Part shown: positions 58,574 through 64,000 of the stretch, piece after piece
Layout of the letters: every line of letters starts with the position of its first letter
Position numbering within the stretch: the first letter of the stretch is position 1
Assembly: GCF_004135205.1 (NCBI RefSeq)
Contig: NZ_CP035490.1
Coordinates: forward strand, 5,375,644 to 5,439,643
Reading direction: 5' to 3'
DNA length: 64,000 bases
From: Hahella sp. KA22
GTDB taxonomy: Bacteria > Pseudomonadota > Gammaproteobacteria > Pseudomonadales > Oleiphilaceae
Notes under the pieces: generated by a model
Database searches by the model: none
What the model was told of the DNA's origin: nothing
The model's input: the letters and a program-made list of their open reading frames with translations, nothing else
Program-made: the position numbers and the translations under genes

Positions 58574-59572
58574 TTACTTAAACAGTGTGTCTCCGGTCAA
58601 ACCTTCTTTCTCCAGCAGTTCGCGCATGCGCTTGAGCGCTTCTACTTGAATCTGACGCACTCTTTCCCGAGTCAGGCCAATTTCCTGCCCTACTTCTTCC
58701 AATGTGCTCATGGGATAACCGCGCAATCCAAAACGACGGGCGATAACTTCCTGTTGCTTGTCAGACAATTGGTCAAGCCAACGGTCCAGACAGCCTTTAA
58801 GATCGCTATCCTGCAACAGCTCGGCAGGATCATTGCTCGCCTCATCGGCGACGGTATCAAGAAGGGATTTTTCCGCGTTGCCGCCAATCGGCGAGTCAAC
58901 GGAAGTGATGCGCTCGTTCAAGCCGAGCATACGTTTGACATCCTTCACCGGCTTTTCCAGCAAGTCGGCGATTTCTTCAGCGCTGGGCTCATGATCCAGT
59001 TTCTGGGTCAGTTCGCGGGACGCGCGAAGATATACATTTAATTCCTTAACTACATGAATCGGCAAACGGATCGTCCTTGTCTGATTCATGATGGCGCGCT
59101 CAATCGTCTGGCGAATCCACCATGTCGCGTAGGTTGAAAATCTGAAGCCGCGTTCAGGATCAAACTTTTCAACGGCGCGAATCAGACCCAGGTTGCCTTC
59201 CTCAATGAGATCAAGCAGGCTCAGGCCTCTGTTCACATATCTGCGGGCGATTTTCACAACCAGGCGCAAATTGCTCTCAATCATGCGCTTACGGCCTTTC
59301 TCATCGCCACGACGCGCCATGCGCGCAAAATGAACTTCTTCTTCCGGGGTTAATAATGGGGAGAAACCGATTTCGTTCAGATAAATCTGAGTGGCGTCGA
59401 GATTTCTGTAAGATTGGCCTTCGCCTAGGGAGAAACGACCGGTACGTCCTTGATCAATCGAGACAACAACATCACTTTCATCGTCTTCAAACTCTTCAGC
59501 CTCAATTTCAGCCAAATCGATATCAACATCGTAAGCTAAATCTTCTGCGTAAGATTCACGTTCTGCTGCCAT
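58574..59572 (-). CDS. rpoS: RNA polymerase sigma factor RpoS
   Basis: RpoS directs RNA polymerase to stationary-phase and stress promoters. The protein has 332 residues, typical of the family. Regions are [19 protein letters not shown] (1.2), [59 protein letters not shown] (2), [18 protein letters not shown] (3) and [30 protein letters not shown] (4.2 helix-turn-helix). It follows nlpD as in most gammaproteobacteria, where the main rpoS promoter lies inside nlpD. A GCAA-loop hairpin precedes the ribosome binding site. Confidence 0.98.
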   Translation of the reverse strand: MAAERESYAEDLAYDVDIDLAEIEAEEFEDDESDVVVSIDQGRTGRFSLGEGQSYRNLDATQIYLNEIGFSPLLTPEEEVHFARMARRGDEKGRKRMIESNLRLVVKIARRYVNRGLSLLDLIEEGNLGLIRAVEKFDPERGFRFSTYATWWIRQTIERAIMNQTRTIRLPIHVVKELNVYLRASRELTQKLDHEPSAEEIADLLEKPVKDVKRMLGLNERITSVDSPIGGNAEKSLLDTVADEASNDPAELLQDSDLKGCLDRWLDQLSDKQQEVIARRFGLRGYPMSTLEEVGQEIGLTRERVRQIQVEALKRMRELLEKEGLTGDTLFK

Positions 59573-59593
59573 GATGATGCCCTGCTCTCGTTA

Positions 59594-59607
59594 ACCCCTT
59601 GCGGGGT
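59594..59607 (-). promoter_or_regulatory. GCAA-tetraloop hairpin in the rpoS leader
   Basis: In the minus-strand transcript ACCCC-GCAA-GGGGT forms a 5-bp stem closed by a GNRA tetraloop, about 21 nt upstream of the rpoS start and just before its ribosome binding region. Confidence 0.5.
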
Positions 59608-59642
59608 ATTGATGACGTTTTGCACTTGCTCAGGCGCAAGTT

Positions 59643-60506
59643 TTATCGTTTTGGTAGGTATTTGAGAGGGTCAACCGGATTGCCGTTTTTTCTTATTTCG
59701 AAGTGCAACATCGGTCGGTTGGTCCCTGTCTCACCTATCTCGGCTATCTTCTGTCCGCGGTTTATGAAGTCACCCTCCTTGACCAGTATCTTGCTGTTGT
59801 GCGCGTAAGCGCTGATGTATTCATCGCCGTGGCTCAGAATCACCAGCTTGCCGTAACCTAGCAAACCATTACCCGCATACACTACTTCGCCACTGGCCGC
59901 TGCTAAAACCGGGTCGCCGATTTTGCCGGCGATATCAACACCTTTATTGATGTCGCCTGCAATAGAAAAAGTATCAATAATCGGGCCATGATGGGGCCAC
60001 CCCCATCCGGTAACAATTCGATCCGTTTTACTGGTTACAGGAGCTTTTTTCTTTTGTGTATTTTTGTAAACGGGAGCCTGAGCAGTTTTAGGCGGAGTAG
60101 TTTTCTTGGGCTTAACTGATGAAGTTTTCTTGGTTTTGACAGTCGTCTTTTTAGTTTTCCTGGATGGCTGCGTGCTCGCAGTCTGATAGCCATCCGGCAC
60201 AACCAAGGAAATCCGCTGCCCCGGCTTAATCATGTATGGAGCGGATATCCGGTTGATACGAGCCAACTCTTTATAATCCCGACCATATCTCCAGGCGATA
60301 GAATAGAGAGTGTCGCCTTTCTCGACGACATGGCTCCCCCAGTACACCGGAGGGTTAAATGCAGGGTCTCTATATATAGAAGGCGAGGTGCAGGCGCACA
60401 AGAATAGCGTGATCGACAAAGCGACCGATCTCAAAGCATAAAAAATGCCATTACCAGTATACAGTCTGTTACAAAACCTGTGTTTTTGGGATTTTAGACA
60501 ATGCAC
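59643..60506 (-). CDS. nlpD: Lipoprotein NlpD, LysM and LytM domains
   Basis: NlpD is an outer-membrane lipoprotein that activates the septal amidase AmiC. The protein has 287 residues. The lipobox is LFLCAC, then a LysM domain (SHVVEKGDTLYSIAWRYGRDYKELARIN), a Lys/Thr/Pro-rich linker with repeated KTKKT, and a LytM (M23) domain. The zinc-ligand His is replaced in NKGVDIAG, as in E. coli, so it is an activator and not an active endopeptidase. The track start is GTG with a poor ribosome binding site, and no better start is visible; the exact N-terminus is uncertain. Confidence 0.95.
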   Translation of the reverse strand: MHCLKSQKHRFCNRLYTGNGIFYALRSVALSITLFLCACTSPSIYRDPAFNPPVYWGSHVVEKGDTLYSIAWRYGRDYKELARINRISAPYMIKPGQRISLVVPDGYQTASTQPSRKTKKTTVKTKKTSSVKPKKTTPPKTAQAPVYKNTQKKKAPVTSKTDRIVTGWGWPHHGPIIDTFSIAGDINKGVDIAGKIGDPVLAAASGEVVYAGNGLLGYGKLVILSHGDEYISAYAHNSKILVKEGDFINRGQKIAEIGETGTNRPMLHFEIRKNGNPVDPLKYLPKR

Positions 60507-60606
60507 TTTTTAGCTTTTTTTAAAACAAAAAGGAATTAATACAGCCTAGATTATTCTCATTATTTACAAAAGTTTCTAAATTGAACTCCTAAGTAGTTAA
60601 ATTACA

Positions 60607-60634
60607 ACTATATTCTGTAGAGTTATAGATTCAA
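60607..60634 (-). promoter_or_regulatory. Candidate nlpD promoter
   Basis: On the minus strand TTGAAT (60629-60634) and TATAGT (60607-60612) are spaced by 16 bp in an AT-rich 224-bp gap between the DUF368 gene and nlpD. The leader would be about 95 nt. Confidence 0.45.
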
Positions 60635-60730
60635 TGCCGTCGGGTTCGCTCGTTATACCTGATACCAGAGGTAACACCAACAAGGAAAATAAGTAACACT
60701 AACGTGATTTAATTTCCTAAAAGTGATCTC

Positions 60731-61645
60731 TCATTTTTGATAACCAAGTCTCACTTTCTCCAGCGCAACCACCATCAATGCGCCGATAGCGAACAAAGCC
60801 GCCACCGTTAACACTTGCGCCGGCTCGCCTGTAATCACCTCGTAGCGAGAGGGGAAAACATTCGCCTGCACAAGGGGGACCTGGGCCCCATGAGAATCAA
60901 TACGATATTCCAGCGTATACTTCCATGGCCAGACTTTGTTGAGAGCGCCCAGCATAAAGCCGGTCAGAACAGCGAGGGTGTAGTCGTGGTAACGTCTTAA
61001 TAACCAGCTTAGCAGGTGGGTGAAAGACAGCAAGCCAATCAGACATCCTGAGGCGAAGATGGATAAAGGCAGAATTTCAAAGCCTTTCACCGCCGCCAGG
61101 ACCGGACCGTAAATACCAAGAAGTAACAGTAGAAAACTGCCTGAAACGCCGGGAAGAATCATGGCGCAAATGGCGATGGCTCCGCTTATGAACAAGTTCA
61201 GGTAGGTCGGCTCCAGGCTGGTAGGGCTCAAAGCCGTCAGCGCATAAGCCACTGCAGCGCCCAACCCGATCAACAACGCAGTTAGCGCATTCTTCTCTCT
61301 GATTGCCTTACCTACAAACCAGACAGAACCAAGAATCAATCCAAAGAAGAAAGCCCATATAAGATTGGGATGGCTCTGCAATAGAGAACTGATGATTCTG
61401 GACAACGTAAAGACACTAGTGAGAATGCCAGCGAACAATGTCGCCAAAAAGGTTCCATCAATGTCTTTCCAAACCGCTGCAAATCCCTGCGTGCGCCAGA
61501 TGCTAATCAGTCCCGGGCGAATTCGCCCGAGAGCTGAAATAAGCCGCTCGTAAATACCGGAAATAAATGCAATCGTACCGCCGGACACGCCAGGAACAAT
61601 ATCCGCAGCTCCCATGGCCACGCCTTTCAAATAAGTCTTCCACAT
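60731..61645 (-). CDS. DUF368 undecaprenyl-phosphate transporter-like membrane protein
   Basis: The polytopic protein has 304 residues and belongs to DUF368, for which undecaprenyl-phosphate recycling across the membrane has been shown in other bacteria (PopT-type). The signature MGAADIVPGVSGGTIAFISGIYERLI is at the N-terminus, and ILPGVSGSFLLLLLGIYGPVL repeats the theme in the second half, consistent with inverted internal repeats. The ATG at 61645 begins the usual WKTYLKGVAMG; a TTG 12 bp upstream is less likely. It begins one base after the pcm stop, so it belongs to the surE-pcm operon. Confidence 0.9.
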   Translation of the reverse strand: MWKTYLKGVAMGAADIVPGVSGGTIAFISGIYERLISALGRIRPGLISIWRTQGFAAVWKDIDGTFLATLFAGILTSVFTLSRIISSLLQSHPNLIWAFFFGLILGSVWFVGKAIREKNALTALLIGLGAAVAYALTALSPTSLEPTYLNLFISGAIAICAMILPGVSGSFLLLLLGIYGPVLAAVKGFEILPLSIFASGCLIGLLSFTHLLSWLLRRYHDYTLAVLTGFMLGALNKVWPWKYTLEYRIDSHGAQVPLVQANVFPSRYEVITGEPAQVLTVAALFAIGALMVVALEKVRLGYQK

Positions 61646-61646
61646 G

Positions 61647-62282
61647 TTATCGAACAACGCCTCCTAACAAAGGCACAAATCGAACCTGCTCCAAACTGCT
61701 CTCCTCTATTTCCGCGCCTTGTCTCTTATAGACTTTCAGCATCTGTTCGTTGCCGCCGCCAACCGGAATGACGAGACGTCCGCCATCCGCCAGCTGCTCC
61801 AACAGCTCCGACGGCGTCTGCTCCGGGGCCGCTGTCACCATAATTGCGTCGAAAGGCCCCTGTTCAGGCCATCCCCAACGTCCATCGGATAATTTCGCGC
61901 TAACGTTATTTAACTTTAGCGCCTTGAATCTCAGTTTCGCTTTTTCCAGCAGTGGCGCAATCCGCTCAACGGTATAAACCTGTGTGGAGAGTCGGGCTAG
62001 AATCGCAGTTTGATAACCCGAGCCAGCGCCAACTTCCAATACCCGTTTCGGCTTCCAACCACTACACAGCAGCTCAGTCATTCGAGCCACAATATAAGGC
62101 TGCGAGATCGTCTGGGAGTGTCCTATAGGCAGAGCGGTATCTTCATAGGCGCGATGAGCGAGAGCCTCGTCGACAAAAATATGCCGAGGAACCTCAGTCA
62201 TCGCCTCCAACACCGCTTCATTCTGAATTCCGTTTTTCCGCAAGCGCTCAATCAAACGCAGACGCGTGCGCCGCGATGTCAT
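61647..62282 (-). CDS. pcm: Protein-L-isoaspartate O-methyltransferase
   Basis: Pcm methylates isoaspartyl residues to start repair of aged proteins. From the ATG at 62282 the protein has 211 residues and matches the family start ([14 protein letters not shown]). A GTG at 62309 overlapping the surE stop gives 220 residues and is the alternative. Motifs are [37 protein letters not shown], the SAM-binding [16 protein letters not shown] and [18 protein letters not shown]. It lies between surE and the DUF368 gene. Confidence 0.96.
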   Translation of the reverse strand: MTSRRTRLRLIERLRKNGIQNEAVLEAMTEVPRHIFVDEALAHRAYEDTALPIGHSQTISQPYIVARMTELLCSGWKPKRVLEVGAGSGYQTAILARLSTQVYTVERIAPLLEKAKLRFKALKLNNVSAKLSDGRWGWPEQGPFDAIMVTAAPEQTPSELLEQLADGGRLVIPVGGGNEQMLKVYKRQGAEIEESSLEQVRFVPLLGGVVR

Positions 62283-62305
62283 GCCTATGCCTTGCAAGTC
62301 GAAGT

Positions 62306-63055
62306 TCACTCAGTATCTCCCAGCCAATCCTGTAGTTGGTTAAAAGCATCGTAGCGAGTCATATCAACATGAATAGGCGTAATGGAGACGTAGTTGTGCT
62401 CCACCGCGTAGAAATCCGTACCTGGTCCAGCATCATCCCCTTCCCCCGCCGCTGCAATCCAGTAACGCTTGCGACCTCTGGGATCCACAATTTCGTGAGG
62501 CTCCCCGCCTTTCAAACGATGCCCCAGACGGGTCAACTGAATCCCGCGGATGTCGTCTAAAGGCACGTCGGGAACGTTCACGTTCAGCACCGTACGCGGG
62601 GCAATCGGCGACTTCAGCTGTCTAAGCAGTAAGTTGGCGACCACTTTCGCCGCAGTAGCGTAGTTTTCTTGCCCTCGATTTACCAATGACACAGCAATTG
62701 CGGGTTGCGCCAGAAAACGGCCCTCCATCGCCGCAGCGACGGTGCCGGAATACAAAACGTCATCTCCCAGATTGGCGTGGGAGTTAATGCCAGAGACAAC
62801 GCGCTCTGCGTCATAACCGAACATCTCACTCAGTCCCATATGCACACAGTCTGTCGGCGTACCATCAACGGCGAAGAAACCTTGTGAGGTTTTCTGCAGA
62901 ATCAGAGGGCGTGTCAACGTCAGCGAGTTACTCGCTCCGCTATGATCTCTATCTGGCGCGATTACTCGAATCTCAGCAATATTTTTTAGCTCATCCGCCA
63001 GAGCCGACAAACCTGGCGCATGCACGCCATCGTCATTGGACAATAATAATTTCAC
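62306..63055 (-). CDS. surE: 5'/3'-nucleotidase SurE
   Basis: SurE removes phosphate from nucleoside monophosphates and short polyphosphates; it aids stationary-phase survival. The protein has 249 residues with the N-terminal metal site [13 protein letters not shown] (D8 and D9), [26 protein letters not shown], and [26 protein letters not shown], in which Asn is the conserved metal-site residue. The start is GTG. Its stop overlaps the upstream pcm GTG. Confidence 0.97.
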   Translation of the reverse strand: MKLLLSNDDGVHAPGLSALADELKNIAEIRVIAPDRDHSGASNSLTLTRPLILQKTSQGFFAVDGTPTDCVHMGLSEMFGYDAERVVSGINSHANLGDDVLYSGTVAAAMEGRFLAQPAIAVSLVNRGQENYATAAKVVANLLLRQLKSPIAPRTVLNVNVPDVPLDDIRGIQLTRLGHRLKGGEPHEIVDPRGRKRYWIAAAGEGDDAGPGTDFYAVEHNYVSITPIHVDMTRYDAFNQLQDWLGDTE

Positions 63056-63163
63056 TACCGCTTTTCCTTTATTCGCTACTCCCTCATCATCTGCCTTTTG
63101 CAGTCAATTGCATCAATGGTAGTGACAATGGGAGAAGCTATTAGTAAACAGGTTTGGCTGGAA

Positions 63164-64000
63164 TCAGTTTAATCTAAATACTTGGTCCAGCAACACAGAA
63201 GCAAAGCAACCGGAACCAAGAGAAAACGTCAGCTCAATATCGTCGCCGACCCACTGCCAACTCATCTCTACAGGCTTGGCGACAAAAGGCCTCCGTGCTG
63301 TCCGCGCGCCGTCTTTGTGAATAGCGGTCAGCCATTCTGATAAAGATGCCGTTCTCAGTTGTTCAATTTCTCCGGCCGTCCCAGACAAAAACTCCGGGCC
63401 TCCCAACATAGGGCCTGTAGGCACAGTGGATTCAGACACGACAGAGCTGGCGGCAGGAGCGCCTTCATCCCCATCAATCATGGTTGACCAGTCACCTCGA
63501 CGAACGCGCTCAGCCAGAATTTCATTAAATAGATAAGAGCGCGCCGCAGACAAATACATCCCCAGATGGGCCTTCTTTTTCGGCTTTTGGCCTTCTACAA
63601 ACCATGCATGCGCGCGTTGTAAGTTATAACCATCATGACCAAAGCGCTGGTCTCCGAAATAGTTAGGAAAACCATTCGCCTGAATGTATGAAAGCTTTTC
63701 ATCGATTTGCTCGTGAACACCATCCACCTGCCTAACCCAGATCTTAAACGCATTTCCTGAGTGATCCCCACGACGTAATTTTTTTTGCGTCCGAGTAACA
63801 CTGAGAACTTCTACGCCTTCAATCTGTAACTGACTCCAATCTGGCTCAGGACGTTTCCCCAAATAAACAGAAAACCATTGTCTCGTCACTGCATGACGAT
63901 CCTTCAATCCCATTAGCCCGATATCAAAGTCACGCACACCACAAAAACGCGCGAGATTACGAGATACCCACTCGGTATTCTGCCCGCGTTTTTCAATATG
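63164..64000 (-). CDS. truD: tRNA pseudouridine(13) synthase TruD, 5' end beyond the window
   Basis: TruD modifies U13 in several tRNAs. The frame is open to the window edge and so the N-terminus is missing. It reads HIEKRGQNTEWVSRNLARFCG upstream of VRDFDIGLMGLKDRHAVTRQWFSV, in which the Asp of GLKDRHA is the catalytic residue. Other blocks are NYFGDQRFGHDGYNLQRAHAWF and AARSYLFNEILAERVRRGDW. The C-terminal region is complete. It is followed by surE at 108 bp. Confidence 0.96.
   Translation of the reverse strand, partial: HIEKRGQNTEWVSRNLARFCGVRDFDIGLMGLKDRHAVTRQWFSVYLGKRPEPDWSQLQIEGVEVLSVTRTQKKLRRGDHSGNAFKIWVRQVDGVHEQIDEKLSYIQANGFPNYFGDQRFGHDGYNLQRAHAWFVEGQKPKKKAHLGMYLSAARSYLFNEILAERVRRGDWSTMIDGDEGAPAASSVVSESTVPTGPMLGGPEFLSGTAGEIEQLRTASLSEWLTAIHKDGARTARRPFVAKPVEMSWQWVGDDIELTFSLGSGCFASVLLDQVFRLN

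Noticed and set aside
59643-60506. Active endopeptidase assignment for NlpD
   Set aside because: The first zinc-ligand His is absent (NKGVDIAG), as in other NlpD activators.

Overview
The window is a stretch of gammaproteobacterial chromosome made almost entirely of core genes. Gene order resembles Pseudomonas and other marine gammaproteobacteria: pepA-holC-valS, ampE-ampD-DUF1631-nadC, hda-CDP-alcohol transferase-DUF2066-purM-purN, dcd-apbC-metG, rnfABCDGE-nth, and truD-surE-pcm-nlpD-rpoS. An Rnf complex, two large chemoreceptors, orphan periplasmic binding proteins and mid-50s GC fit a free-living marine organism such as Hahella (Oceanospirillales). That species-level guess rests on general resemblance, not on a search. 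I see no tRNA, rRNA, CRISPR array, prophage or intact insertion sequence.

Layout. 1-6.2 kb is an accessory sensory patch: a ribbon-helix-helix protein, a DJ-1/PfpI protein, two divergent binding proteins without a transporter, and a dCACHE chemoreceptor. 6.4-16.2 kb holds lptF-lptG and the divergent pepA-holC-valS group, then panE and a cobalamin adenosyltransferase. 16.2-24.7 kb holds a second chemoreceptor, syd, ampD-ampE, a DUF1631 protein, an aspartic protease and nadC. 24.9-30.2 kb holds a MASE1-PAS-GGDEF-EAL protein, DUF1289, thpR (whose stop codon lies in a 69-bp inverted-repeat element), an acyltransferase, an Fe-S uracil-DNA glycosylase and yqcC. 30.3-36.7 kb holds an orphan ParA, hda, a CDP-alcohol transferase, DUF2066, purMN and DUF3108. 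36.7-43.7 kb holds avtA, DUF416, a class II aldolase, dcd, apbC and metG. 43.9-50.7 kb is the Rnf operon with nth. 50.7-58.3 kb is a second accessory patch: a phytanoyl-CoA dioxygenase-like protein, a flavoprotein and MocR regulator pair with a clear direct-repeat operator, an unrecognised possible papain-like protein, an alpha/beta hydrolase, a coiled-coil lipoprotein and a secreted chalcone-isomerase-like protein. 58.5-64 kb is rpoS-nlpD-DUF368-pcm-surE-truD on the minus strand, with truD cut by the window edge.

How the genes work together. Most form standard housekeeping modules: LPS export, purine synthesis steps 4 and 5, Fe-S cluster delivery, electron transport, initiation control by Hda, peptidoglycan recycling, and the stationary-phase repair cluster. 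I found no strong case for an entirely new system. The points most worth a second look are the possible permuted papain-like protein at 53.8 kb, the degenerate EAL domain at 24.9 kb, the inverted-repeat element at the end of thpR, the fourfold coiled-coil tail of RnfC, the palindrome inside the apbC promoter, and the GCAA-loop hairpin before rpoS.
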